The translations under genes and the position numbers were made by a program. From contig JAPKCQ010000004.1 of the NCBI GenBank assembly GCA_026421165.1, positions 1 to 35,901 of the forward strand: a stretch of 35,901 nt of DNA, in the 5' to 3' direction. A model generated the notes under the pieces. The model saw nothing but the letters and a program-made list of their open reading frames with translations, was not told the DNA's origin and made no database searches. The stretch comes from Lewinella sp. (lineage in GTDB: Bacteria > Bacteroidota > Bacteroidia > Chitinophagales > Saprospiraceae). Positions 6,601 through 13,929 of this stretch are shown here, in pieces (within the stretch, counting starts at the first letter, position 1; each line of letters starts with the position of its first letter).

Positions 6601-9183
6601 GGGGTAAACGAAGTGCCCGCCGTGGTTACTCCTGCTTCCGGAGCATTGATTCTGGAGCGCAGCGGCAGAGCCTTTACGGTTTCAGGTAGTTTTAGTGGAC
6701 TGATGGATACCATCGCCACTGACATCCTTGGCGGAGCGCACATTCACTTGGGTGTCGCTGGCCGTAACGGTAGCGTGATAATTCAACTCAATTTGACGAT
6801 TGGTGATGATATGACCTCTGCTGTACTTCTTACCGAAAATAATATTTACGAGATGAGCCTTGCGCAGGTTGCAGCCTTCGATAACGGAGAATTTTACGTC
6901 AACATCCATTCGAATGCGGTGCGCTCTGGAGAACTTCGGGGCCAGGTGCTGGATATGGCTGTTACCCAGTTCTACAGTAACCCCAGTGGCCACCAGGCGC
7001 GGCCCATGGCCATTAATACGCCAGGTAATGGCCGTCTGCTCATGTCACTTGATGCTGAAAACAACCTCGTCGTCAGTGGTAGTGTGAACGACCTGCAGGG
7101 GCCAGTAGACCTCAACATCGCTGGCGGTTCTCACGTCCACGAAGGGCTGGCCGGTGCTTCCGGTCCGGTAGCTTTTGGTTTGGCCATTACCCCTGATTCT
7201 GACGGCAACGGAGGCATCTGGGAGCCCGCTAACAATACCTTTGCCCTGACTGATGAGGAGGTAGAAGACTTCTACGCCCGCCGTTACTACGTCAACGTAC
7301 ACACTACCGCCGAAGCAAGCGGAGAGGTGCGTGGCCAAGTAATGAACCTTGCCAAGGCCTACTTCGGTTCTAACCTTGCCGGCATCAACGCTAACCCGGC
7401 AGCTATCAAAACTACCGGTGGTGGCTTTGTTATGTATGAAGCTTGTAACGACAAGATCGTCGTAACCGGTTCATTCGCTGGTCTTGAGTCTGATTTCGCA
7501 GCTAATATCGCTGGTGGCTCTCATATTCATGCTGGTGATGCTACCGCTACGGGTGAGATTGTTGCTAGTCTAAACGTAGACGTAGCCGATGACCTACGCT
7601 CTGGTGCTTACGAAGCAGCCAATAATATGTTCACGCTTGACGCTGCTGGCTTCGCCGCAATGGCCGCCGGAGATTACTACTTCAATCTGCATACCGTGGA
7701 CAATCCTTCCGGAGAAATCCGTGGGCAGATTTTGCGGGACGACAACGCTTTTCCCACGACCTCTGAAATTATTTCTCCGGAAGAGGGGGCACGGGTGAGG
7801 GTATTTGAAGGTGGAAGTGACCTTGAAGATGGGCGCTTCTCTTCTGCCACTGATCCGAACAACGATACCTTGGTGTACATCGTCGAGGTTACCCTTGCGG
7901 GTGATACCGCTTTCACAACGATTCTTGCCTGCGAAAAATCAAGTGGTGATACCTCTTCTGTCACAGCGATTGACGTTGTCTATCAGACCCTGATCGGCTT
8001 TGGCGCTGTTCTGGGAACGGAAGTCTCTCTTCGTTACCGCGTAGTGGCTTCCGATGGTAGTGTCTCCGTCTCTGGTGGCTCACGGACGATCACTTTGGTG
8101 ATCAGCGAGGAATTTGAATGTGACATCATGCCCGGTACCCTAGCTCTGACCGATGGTAGTACAACGGATACTATTTGTGCACTGGACGGTACACTCGATC
8201 CATTTAACGTAGTGTTGACCGATACGACGGGCACCGACGCATTCACTTATCTCGTGGTGAGTGATGCTGGTGTAATACTCGGCACTCCCGCTGATCAGCC
8301 CTTCGACTTTGACGCGGCTGGTGGCGGAGCTTGTACACTCTATGCTGTCAGCCACGATGGAACTCTTTCTGGTGCTGTTCGGGATAGCCTTTTCGAAAAT
8401 CTGAGCGGTTGTTTTGTACTATCGAATCCCATCGTTGTAACCCGCTTTACGGGTGACGATTGCGGTAGCCGTCGCGTTGTCATTAACGAAGTCGATCGAG
8501 ACGGAACGGTGGAGCTTCTTAACCTCAGCCGTTTTAATATTGACGCTGGAGCGCTTTATCTCGCTAGCAACGATCAGTTCTTCCTGGTTTCCAACCTCAC
8601 CGTTCTCTGTGGTAACCTGCTGCTCAAGCCGGGCGAACAGGTAACCGTTGATGCTTCCGGTTTCATAACTGCCGAAGGAGACGAACTTGGCCTGCTTACG
8701 CGGATGACATTTACCCCGATTGAAAACCTGATCTCTTACCTGAACTGGGGTGAAAACGACCAGATGTTCGAAGGCATAGCCGTAGGCTTAGGCTTGTGGA
8801 CGGAAGCAACAGAACTCGGCGCACCCAATAGTGCTGTTTCCATCCAACGGGTTCTTACTCAGGACAACGTTTATGCCCTTGGAGCGCCAACCCCGTGTGC
8901 GCCTAATTCACTTACCACTGGAACTAACCAGCCTGCTGCCGATCGTGTGTCCGTATTCCCGAACCCATTCGGTGATGTTCTTATTCTTGAGGTTAGCGGC
9001 CTACGCTCGGGTCAAACCGAACTTCAACTATTGGATGTTAACGGCCGCCTGATCCTTACTCGTCAGCTTAACCAGACGGATGGCCGCATCGAACTGCCGA
9101 CCAGTAAGCTTGCTGCAGGAACCTACCTGCTCCGCCTTGCTAACGAAGTAGGTGTCTCGGCTGTACGTGTAATCCACCGTTAA
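3670..9183 (+). CDS. Giant T9SS-secreted protein with eight CHRD domains
   Basis: The 1837-residue product begins with a signal peptide (about 1-30) and ends with a type IX sorting domain (about 1756-1837: VFPNPFGDVL, LLDVNGRLI, AAGTYLLRL), so it should cross the outer membrane through T9SS. Between these lie eight CHRD-type domains with the recurring signatures LSGLNELP, GGAHLHLG, YVNIHT and GELRGQ, at about residues 81-206, 212-337, 341-464, 468-595, 840-963, 971-1094, 1099-1224 and 1226-1357. After each set of four comes an Ig-like linker (about 598-718; 1358-1480) and a cysteine-containing module (about 720-840; 1482-1597). A lamin-tail-like domain (about 1599-1747, starting VVINEVDRDGTVELLN) precedes the sorting domain. 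CHRD domains were defined in chordin; their bacterial role is unknown, with adhesion or matrix function a reasonable inference. A clear terminator follows the gene. Confidence 0.93.
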   Translation: MTEKHYPNYCKALFLMLLTAFLLPLEAESGCLLDADELNMASGPVNVTICLDGGDERQLEITHTGLIGVVGLSGEDAVDGDFEAILSGLNELPYPVTTTGTGMISATLIGNVLTVSGSFSGLSSDFDPNVAGGAHLHLGMAGMGGAIAFPLTTDLNDDLRGGTFNAADNTFEVTTEQAVALMARGIYVNIHTVDFGGGELRGQLVPSGADDYNVAYLLGANETPAVRTSATGAVILERTGNNIVVTGSFGGLMGGIATDIAGGAHVHLGVAGRNGPVAISLSLTIGDDMTSAVLLADDNSFELTPEQAAAFDNGGLYVNIHSNAVRSGELRGQVLDMTVTQFYSNPSGHQTRPMAINTPGNGRLLMTLDADNNLVVSGSVNDLQGTVDLAIAGGTHIHEALAGSSGPIAFGLTITLDDDGGIWEPANNTFPLTDEEVEAFYARRYYVNVHTTAEASGEVRGQVMNIAKAYFGSNLAGLNVNPSAIKTTGGGFLMYEGSDGKIVVTGSFAGLESNFNINVAGGSHIHAGNVTTTGGIIARMNVALAADLRSGSYEAADNMFMLDSVSFAAMLAGGYYFNLHTVDNPSGEIRGQILRDDNAFPSAAEIISPENGATITVFEGGSDLENGRFFSASDLNNDTLLYAVEIVLPSDTGFTSILACEKSGTDTSSNTTIDIVYETLISFGAGVGAEINLRYRILSLDGSVSTFGESREITLIIGEVQCEVMGGTLVLENGDTTATICGRDGIPDPFNVILTDTTGTDSFTYLVVSSAGVILGTPAGQPFDFDGGVGGARTLYAVSHDGTLTGAVENGMFANLGGCFALSNPIVITRLAVSDCGGSVFQAELSGLNELPYPVTTTGRGMVFASLVGNTLTVSGSFSDLTSDFDANVAGGAHLHLGMAGMGGGIISLLTADVDDDLRGGSFNAADNVFTLDNDQVAALEARGIYINIHTTDFGSGELRGQLVPVGADRYKVAYLLGVNEVPAVVTPASGALILERSGRAFTVSGSFSGLMDTIATDILGGAHIHLGVAGRNGSVIIQLNLTIGDDMTSAVLLTENNIYEMSLAQVAAFDNGEFYVNIHSNAVRSGELRGQVLDMAVTQFYSNPSGHQARPMAINTPGNGRLLMSLDAENNLVVSGSVNDLQGPVDLNIAGGSHVHEGLAGASGPVAFGLAITPDSDGNGGIWEPANNTFALTDEEVEDFYARRYYVNVHTTAEASGEVRGQVMNLAKAYFGSNLAGINANPAAIKTTGGGFVMYEACNDKIVVTGSFAGLESDFAANIAGGSHIHAGDATATGEIVASLNVDVADDLRSGAYEAANNMFTLDAAGFAAMAAGDYYFNLHTVDNPSGEIRGQILRDDNAFPTTSEIISPEEGARVRVFEGGSDLEDGRFSSATDPNNDTLVYIVEVTLAGDTAFTTILACEKSSGDTSSVTAIDVVYQTLIGFGAVLGTEVSLRYRVVASDGSVSVSGGSRTITLVISEEFECDIMPGTLALTDGSTTDTICALDGTLDPFNVVLTDTTGTDAFTYLVVSDAGVILGTPADQPFDFDAAGGGACTLYAVSHDGTLSGAVRDSLFENLSGCFVLSNPIVVTRFTGDDCGSRRVVINEVDRDGTVELLNLSRFNIDAGALYLASNDQFFLVSNLTVLCGNLLLKPGEQVTVDASGFITAEGDELGLLTRMTFTPIENLISYLNWGENDQMFEGIAVGLGLWTEATELGAPNSAVSIQRVLTQDNVYALGAPTPCAPNSLTTGTNQPAADRVSVFPNPFGDVLILEVSGLRSGQTELQLLDVNGRLILTRQLNQTDGRIELPTSKLAAGTYLLRLANEVGVSAVRVIHR
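3910..8469 (+). repeat. In-gene tandem duplication of a 2.28-kb unit (four CHRD plus linker plus Cys module)
   Basis: Matching protein landmarks lie a constant 2277 bases apart in the first three CHRD domains (3910/6187, 4690/6967). The offset becomes 2283 from the fourth (5071/7354, 5458/7741) because the second copy has two extra residues near 7200. Protein identity is high while many codons differ at the third base, so the duplication is old but its protein sequence has been kept. In the first copy the Cys module reads GGARTLYAVSH where the second has GGACTLYAVSH, a Cys-to-Arg change. Confidence 0.9.
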
Positions 9184-9224
9184 TTCCGTACAGTACGTTC
9201 CTTAATACGGATTTTGAATTAAAT

Positions 9225-9260
9225 TAGCCCCTGCCTCATTCGTGAGGAGGGGGCTTTTTT
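9225..9260 (+). terminator. Intrinsic terminator after the CHRD protein
   Basis: AGCCCCTGCCTCA pairs with TGAGGAGGGGGCT across a TTCG loop, with small mismatches, and is followed by six T residues. It begins about 41 bases after the stop codon at 9183. Confidence 0.85.
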
Positions 9261-9422
9261 ATCATAGAGCACACAGAGAATATAAAGTACATAAAGGCCA
9301 AGTCAGCTCTTTCTATCTAAGGCTATCCGGTAGCTTGCGCACGGCGTCCCTTAGCGCTAAATGCGGTAGTTTTTGGAAGGTCTAGGATATAGTCAGCTGT
9401 ATTTATTTGGTATCAAATCTTG

Positions 9423-10844
9423 TTATTCTCTTACCACCTCCAGTGCCTTCTCCATCTGCTCATCCCGTCCGGCCTGAATGCCAGCTAGGGTTGCCCGGAC
9501 GAGGTGATCCGGTGTGATGTTACCCGGGGCCGGATATTCAGGGATCAACCCAATTGTATTGACTTTGAGTTCAAAGTTCTTGTCCGGCCCGATGAGAATA
9601 GGCTCTCCCTGCTTACTTGCTCCGTACATGATATTTGCGGAGGCTCCGGATACTCCTCCTACCAGCTGGCCCCGGCCGGAGCCCTGTACCATCCGGGCAA
9701 AGATGCCGCTGGCGGAGAAGCTGATTTCGTTGATCAGAACCACCACCTTACCGCTGTATACCTTGTTTTTTTTCATCGGTTTGATTGGTTTGGATAAGCT
9801 GCGCTGCAGCTTACGATCGCGGCGGGTAACGGCGCCGGCTTCTCGGCGGCGAGTGGTTTTTGGACTCTCGTTGGGCTGGGCCCGGGTAGGGCCGGTCATG
9901 CGGGCACCAGCGGTGAAATAGAACTTACGGTCGGAGAGATAACGGTAGAGCGTGCTGATACGTGAGGAGTTTCCACCGCTATTGTCCCGGATGTCGATAA
10001 TGAGTTGATCGATTCCGGCGGTGTTCAGGGTGTCGAAAACGTGGTGGATGAATTTATAGTAGTTGCCGTCGGAGAATTTATAGCTGCTGAATTTCTTTAT
10101 GGTAAGGACACCGGTTGTACCGTCTTCAGAGAAGTTGAATTTTAGGGTTTTAGCGATGGGTGTTTTGTTCTTTTTCGGATCGACGTATTTGACTTTTTTC
10201 GGTAGTATCGTATAGTTTTTTTTCGTGCCGGTTGCAATCTTTACGGTAACCACTATGCTGTCTTGTAGCCCGAAATAGCGCTGGTATAGAGACATCGGGG
10301 AACGGGCGACTTTATAGATTAGGGCCTCGTCGTTACCATCGTCATTGATACCGGAAAAAGGGGCTATTTCTTCGAGTACTGAACTAATATCCTGTCCGTT
10401 TAGGGCGGTGATTACGGTGCCAATCGGAAGGGAATCCGTAGTTGTTTGCATCTCCGGTAGGAGAACGTAGTCACCGTTCTCTACTCGGATCAAGTGTAAA
10501 GGGAAATGGTTTTCCCTTACTGCGCTATTGGCGGCAGTATTCAGGTAAGGCTCCAGGATGAGGTGGCCGCAGTTGGTGGCTTTCTGCAGCGGAGAGGCTA
10601 GGCCGACGAACTCGGTGTAGGTGATACTGTCGCGTCCATCTACTGTTTTCTTTACCTCACTTTGCACCTGCGTATGCGCCGCATTCAAAGCCTTCAAACC
10701 TTGAATGGTTGCCGGATAGGGGTGGCGGTTTTTGATCTTGTTATAAATCGTCTCTATCGCTTCCGGAACGGCGTCAGCGGGGAACATTTTTTGGGCGGAA
10801 AGTAGGGAGGGTAGTAGTAACAGGAGGGCTATACATCGAATCAT
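9423..10844 (-). CDS. S41-family peptidase, secreted
   Basis: The 473-residue product starts with a clean signal peptide (IRCIALLLLLPSLLSAQ). The C-terminal half has the S41 (tail-specific/C-terminal processing) protease core: IDQLIIDIRDNSGGNSSR, GKVVVLINEISFSASG with the likely nucleophile Ser377 in the FSAS context, and a following GGVSG loop. A preceding ITALNGQDISS segment is PDZ-like. Between strands there is a basic insertion rich in Arg and Lys (near PKTTRRREAG). The frame stays open 54 codons upstream, but that extension is not signal-like; the ATG at 10844 fits an exported enzyme. It is probably periplasmic or surface-bound; the substrate is unknown. Confidence 0.88.
   Translation of the reverse strand: MIRCIALLLLLPSLLSAQKMFPADAVPEAIETIYNKIKNRHPYPATIQGLKALNAAHTQVQSEVKKTVDGRDSITYTEFVGLASPLQKATNCGHLILEPYLNTAANSAVRENHFPLHLIRVENGDYVLLPEMQTTTDSLPIGTVITALNGQDISSVLEEIAPFSGINDDGNDEALIYKVARSPMSLYQRYFGLQDSIVVTVKIATGTKKNYTILPKKVKYVDPKKNKTPIAKTLKFNFSEDGTTGVLTIKKFSSYKFSDGNYYKFIHHVFDTLNTAGIDQLIIDIRDNSGGNSSRISTLYRYLSDRKFYFTAGARMTGPTRAQPNESPKTTRRREAGAVTRRDRKLQRSLSKPIKPMKKNKVYSGKVVVLINEISFSASGIFARMVQGSGRGQLVGGVSGASANIMYGASKQGEPILIGPDKNFELKVNTIGLIPEYPAPGNITPDHLVRATLAGIQAGRDEQMEKALEVVRE
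10663..10680 (-). repeat. Possible degenerate copy of the 18-bp repeat inside the S41 gene
   Basis: The minus strand reads GGCGCATACGCAGGTGCA, 15 of 18 bases of the dispersed consensus. It is wholly coding, so chance similarity is possible. Confidence 0.2.
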
Positions 10845-11330
10845 ATGGGTGTTTTTGGCGCGCGCAAACGCAGGCTTTTTGCTTTCGCTTGATGTTATGA
10901 CTGTCCAGCTAAAATCAAGTAGATGGTATACCGTCGAGCTACGGGAAACGAAACTCCAGCGCAAAGTCGCATTGGCAACCTGGGCTTTCAACGAGAGTTC
11001 ACCCATCCTCTCTCTGCCGTTCAGCGTCAGGCCGGGCGTAAAGAGCCCGAACAGGTGGGGTAGGGGTGAAGGCGGGAGCCCCGTCTAGCAGTAGGAGGTT
11101 CTGGTCAATGGTACTATCGCGTACGGAGGTCCGGCCTTCAGCCAGGTAGAACCAGTCTTCAATCTGTAAGGCAGGGCGGGCTGGTTCAAGGCAGCGGGTC
11201 AGCGGAAAGAACAGTAAAAGGAGGAGTCGAGAAGAATTCTGTTTCACGATGGTGAGGTACGGTCACCTACGACTATGGATGGCCAATTCTTAGACCTCTA
11301 TTCTATTAGGTTTTCACGGCTTGAGGATGA
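10845..11330. other. Region between the S41 gene and the AtpI-like gene
   Basis: About 490 bases separate the S41 start from the stop of the AtpI-like gene. A weak small ORF (10999-11247, minus) is the only coding candidate. I see no exact TAnnTTTG box for the S41 gene and no clear terminator. Confidence 0.4.
10999..11247 (-). CDS. Doubtful small exported protein
   Basis: An 82-codon frame with a GTG start encodes a basic, leucine-rich leader (KQNSSRLLLLLFFPLTRC) that would pass as a signal peptide, possibly of a lipoprotein, followed by a short acidic tail with IEDWFYLAEG. I know no family. It could be a real small secreted protein encoded ahead of the S41 peptidase on the same strand, or a chance frame. 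Codon use is not clearly different from neighbouring genes. Confidence 0.3.
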   Translation of the reverse strand: MKQNSSRLLLLLFFPLTRCLEPARPALQIEDWFYLAEGRTSVRDSTIDQNLLLLDGAPAFTPTPPVRALYARPDAERQREDG

Positions 11331-11729
11331 TTACTCCGGAGCCTTAACGGAAGTACTCCCCGCTAGCTTGAGAAGGAAGATGACCTCTAGCACCGTGTAG
11401 ATCAGGTAAGAAAGGAAGAAAGGTACTACGAATAGCTTATTTTCGGGAGCCCCTAAAAAAGCATACGCAGCAATGACGCTTCCGCAGAGGAAGAGTTTTA
11501 ACATCGTGATCCCCATGAAGGCATTGGTGAACATGAATTTATTCTCCGCACCTGCCGTTCGTTTGCCAACATAAAACATTCCCACACAAATCATAACGAA
11601 CATCAAAATTGAGCCCACGGTGAGCGGTACAGCATACCCAATTGATAAGAGCAGATGGGCAATTGTCACTGCGGCAACTGCTAAGGCGGTAAAGAAGGCC
11701 AGGAGGGCGTAAAAGCGTGGATATGTCAT
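11331..11729 (-). CDS. AtpI-like four-helix membrane protein
   Basis: This 132-residue protein has four predicted membrane helices (starting at ALLAFFTALAVAAV, VPLTVGSILMFVMI, MLKLFLCGSVIAA and VVPFFLSYLIYTVLE). Its size, topology and place four bases downstream of the AtpZ gene fit the ATP synthase protein I position found before F0 genes in Bacteroidota. AtpI proteins help assemble the c-ring. The sequence itself is weakly conserved, so the name rests mostly on context. I chose the ATG at 11729 (MTYPRFYALL) because a longer start would overlap AtpZ. No F0 or F1 subunit gene follows; the next gene on this strand encodes the S41 peptidase. Confidence 0.7.
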   Translation of the reverse strand: MTYPRFYALLAFFTALAVAAVTIAHLLLSIGYAVPLTVGSILMFVMICVGMFYVGKRTAGAENKFMFTNAFMGITMLKLFLCGSVIAAYAFLGAPENKLFVVPFFLSYLIYTVLEVIFLLKLAGSTSVKAPE

Positions 11730-11733
11730 ATTT

Positions 11734-11961
11734 CTATAAAAAGTCTCTAAGCGAAGTATAAAGCCCACCGGCAACCCCAAGTAAACTCATCACGACGGTA
11801 AAAATCGGACCAGTTTCTAGCCAGCGGTCTAGGTAGACACCAGCAAAAACGAACGCTAGAATGATGCCAATCATCTGAAAGGCCATGCCGCTGTACTTCA
11901 TCCAGCCATGGGCGGCTTTACGGGCTTTATCTTCTGGAGATTCTGGGTTAGACTGCGGCAC
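11734..11961 (-). CDS. atpZ: AtpZ/AtpI-family protein, GTG start
   Basis: The 75-residue protein has a hydrophilic, charged N-terminus and two membrane helices (GMAFQMIGIILAFVFAGVYL and FTVVMSLLGVAGGLYTSL) joined by the acidic loop DRWLETGP. The order MKYSGMAFQM, then GVYLDRWL, then LGVAGGLY is characteristic of AtpZ, a small protein encoded ahead of F-type ATP synthase operons and linked to ion or assembly functions. A GTG at 11961 gives a sensible length and overlaps the end of the bactofilin gene by 14 bases, implying translational coupling. The longer frame would read far back into bactofilin and is not credible. Confidence 0.85.
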   Translation of the reverse strand: MPQSNPESPEDKARKAAHGWMKYSGMAFQMIGIILAFVFAGVYLDRWLETGPIFTVVMSLLGVAGGLYTSLRDFL

Positions 11962-12394
11962 CCTTCTTTTCTTTAAGCGGGTTATTATTGTCTGCGGATT
12001 TCTGTCCACCAGTACTGTAGGGAACAGAGCAAGTTGCGGATATCTGGCCACCGCTAAGTACCGCCATCTTCGCCGCCTTTACGTCGCCTTCAACCTTGGC
12101 CGTAGCCTGGATGGTGAGTGATTCTTTTACGATAAGGTTACCCTTGAAGGTACCTTCAATGGTAGCATTCTGGCAGGTTACGTCGCCCTCGATATGGCCT
12201 TTAGGACCAATGATCAGTTTTGCTTCGCAAACTAAGTTGCCGGTTAGGGAACCATCAATACGAATGTCGCCGCCAGCCTTGAGGTCACCTTTAATGTAGG
12301 TTTGGGAGTCGATGGTGTTTACGCCGCTGCCGCCTGAAGAAGAGGTAGATGCTGTACCATTACTGCTTTTATTGTCTTTGTTGTTGCCGAACAT
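11948..12394 (-). CDS. Bactofilin
   Basis: A 148-residue protein with the bactofilin (polymer-forming cytoskeletal) core: a disordered Ser/Gly/Asn-rich head (about 1-25), then a right-handed beta-helix with repeating turns such as YIKGDLKAGGDIRIDGSLTG, GPKGHIEGDV, GTFKGNLIV and AKVEGDVKA (about 28-120), and a disordered Lys-rich tail. Bactofilins polymerise without nucleotide and act as membrane-linked scaffolds for cell shape or envelope machines. The gene is followed with a 14-base overlap by atpZ, an arrangement common in Bacteroidota. A very large hairpin lies about 100 bases upstream of its start. Confidence 0.93.
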   Translation of the reverse strand: MFGNNKDNKSSNGTASTSSSGGSGVNTIDSQTYIKGDLKAGGDIRIDGSLTGNLVCEAKLIIGPKGHIEGDVTCQNATIEGTFKGNLIVKESLTIQATAKVEGDVKAAKMAVLSGGQISATCSVPYSTGGQKSADNNNPLKEKKGAAV

Positions 12395-12497
12395 GAATGT
12401 CGTTTATGGTATTGAAAAATGGGATGGAAAGTGTTGGCGATAGGAAAACCGTAGTTAGTGTGTTTATAACCGCTAAGGTAGGTGGTGAGGGATTAAC

Positions 12498-12583
12498 ATC
12501 CACGGATTTCTTCTGGACACAGAACAGCCGCGAAACAACAAGTTGCTTCGCGGCTGTTCTGTGTCCAGAAGAAATCCGTGGAT
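12498..12583. repeat. Perfect 37-bp inverted repeat (86-base hairpin)
   Basis: Bases 12498-12534 are the exact reverse complement of 12547-12583. The 12-base centre adds a further CAAC/GTTG pairing after one mismatch, so almost the whole 86 bases fold. On the minus strand it begins four bases after the PorP/SprF stop codon and ends about 100 bases before the bactofilin start. No T-run follows on the minus strand. It may be a long terminator, a processing or stability element, or a remnant of a mobile palindromic repeat. Confidence 0.9.
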
Positions 12584-12587
12584 ACCT

Positions 12588-13634
12588 TTAGAATTGTGGA
12601 CAGTAGACACCCTTACGTTGCCCACCACAAATCTTGTACTGTAGCGAAAGCTCGAAGCCACCGTTACCGTCAGTAGCAGTACTCAACGAGCTGGTGTTAA
12701 GGTCATAGCTGAAGCCGAGCGCAAAGTTCTCGTAATCGAAACGAGTGCTGAGGATCAGAGCGTCGGTAAGTACGCTACTGTCGGAGCGGTTAGAAACGCG
12801 CGCCCATACACCAACCTGAAAAGACTGGGTGCTACCGTTGCGGCCACCGTCCAGAAGGAATTTAGCGTTGGTACCGGCGTTGACTTGAAAGCTTGGCCCC
12901 TGGTTCATAATGATGATACCAGGAACAAGGCCGAAGCGCTGACCGATCATGAATTCGCCACCGGCATGGGCGGTGTAACGGCTGTATAGTAGTTCTTCTG
13001 CCTGGCTGTCAAAACTCTGATCTGCCCGGTTGAGGTGGTGAAAGGCACCACCGATATAAAGGCTATTGTTCTCATCAAAGACCATGAACCAAAGCAGGCC
13101 CGCAGCAAGGTCGGCAAACAGGAACTGATCGCGATCGAAACCATTTTCGCCACTCGGAGCGCTGATGTCGAAGCCACCGTCGCCGTCGTGTTGGGTTCCC
13201 CAACGAAGTTTTAAAAAATCGAGGCTACGCTGTGCCGCGCCACCTTCAACGCCAGCAACAAGGTAGTTGCCATACTTGCGGCTACCACCCATTTTCTTGG
13301 AGTAGCTCAGGGAAACCTTACCCGTAGTGGTGGCAAATGCCGCCTGGCCAGCCTTGTCTCCCCAGAACGTACCGCCGATGCCGAAGAAATCGTTACGGCC
13401 CACCGCAACGCGCTGGTCGTAGCTGACGGAGTAGGTCTGAAAGGCAGAGCTGCCAAGGACGGAAGCCCACTGGCTACGATAGTTGACCGCAATCCGGCTG
13501 TTACAATTCATTACTCCCGTCATCGCCGGGTTAAGGTTCAGGGGTGACATGTAAAACTGGGAGAAATGAATATCCTGCGCCTGAAGACTGACGGTACAGA
13601 AAAAAACAAAGCAAAAGATCTGGAGTAACCGCAT
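12588..13634 (-). CDS. PorP/SprF-family type IX secretion outer-membrane protein
   Basis: The 348-residue protein has a signal peptide (MRLLQIFCFVFFCTVSLQAQ) followed at once by the family signature DIHFSQFYMSPLNLNPAMTG. The rest alternates short hydrophobic strands and turns as expected of an outer-membrane beta-barrel, with family-like stretches NYRSQWASV, YIGGAFHHLNRADQSF and NFALGFSYDLNTSSL. PorP/SprF proteins anchor T9SS substrates or serve the secretion and gliding machinery, and most Bacteroidota carry many paralogs. Here the protein could serve the CHRD cargo at 3670, but paralogs are often paired with other cargo, so this is a guess. The ATG at 13634 fits the signal peptide. Confidence 0.93.
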   Translation of the reverse strand: MRLLQIFCFVFFCTVSLQAQDIHFSQFYMSPLNLNPAMTGVMNCNSRIAVNYRSQWASVLGSSAFQTYSVSYDQRVAVGRNDFFGIGGTFWGDKAGQAAFATTTGKVSLSYSKKMGGSRKYGNYLVAGVEGGAAQRSLDFLKLRWGTQHDGDGGFDISAPSGENGFDRDQFLFADLAAGLLWFMVFDENNSLYIGGAFHHLNRADQSFDSQAEELLYSRYTAHAGGEFMIGQRFGLVPGIIIMNQGPSFQVNAGTNAKFLLDGGRNGSTQSFQVGVWARVSNRSDSSVLTDALILSTRFDYENFALGFSYDLNTSSLSTATDGNGGFELSLQYKICGGQRKGVYCPQF

Positions 13635-13704
13635 AATGAGCTGCACTAATAATTTGGGGATGTTGGGGCCATCAAGAAAAAGACAGCCTCCGATAAGACA
13701 CGGA

Positions 13705-13712
13705 CAAATGTA
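13705..13712 (-). promoter_or_regulatory. Candidate -7 box (TACATTTG) for the PorP/SprF gene
   Basis: The minus strand reads TACATTTG, an exact TAnnTTTG match, 70 bases upstream of the ATG at 13634. No good -33 TTG is visible at the usual distance. Confidence 0.4.
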
Positions 13713-13929
13713 CAAAACCCGCGCCGCGCTAAGGTAGCCTAGCTTCGTTAAAGTTGGCTTACTGACTTTTATACGCCAAATGTCAGAAACGTAACGGCCT
13801 GGGATGTTTATTTAGTACAGCAGTTATGAGGTCAGCGTTCAGGTAGTACAGAAATTAGGGGCTGGCTCCAGGGAGTTACTGAGAATATCTTCGATATAAC
13901 CTAGTCAACTCACCTGGATTAAATTACTC

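Noticed and set aside
9261-9422. Possible CACAGAG-type intergenic repeat after the CHRD terminator
   Set aside because: The similarity to known cacagaga-type intergenic strings is short and degenerate, and no second copy was found in the window.
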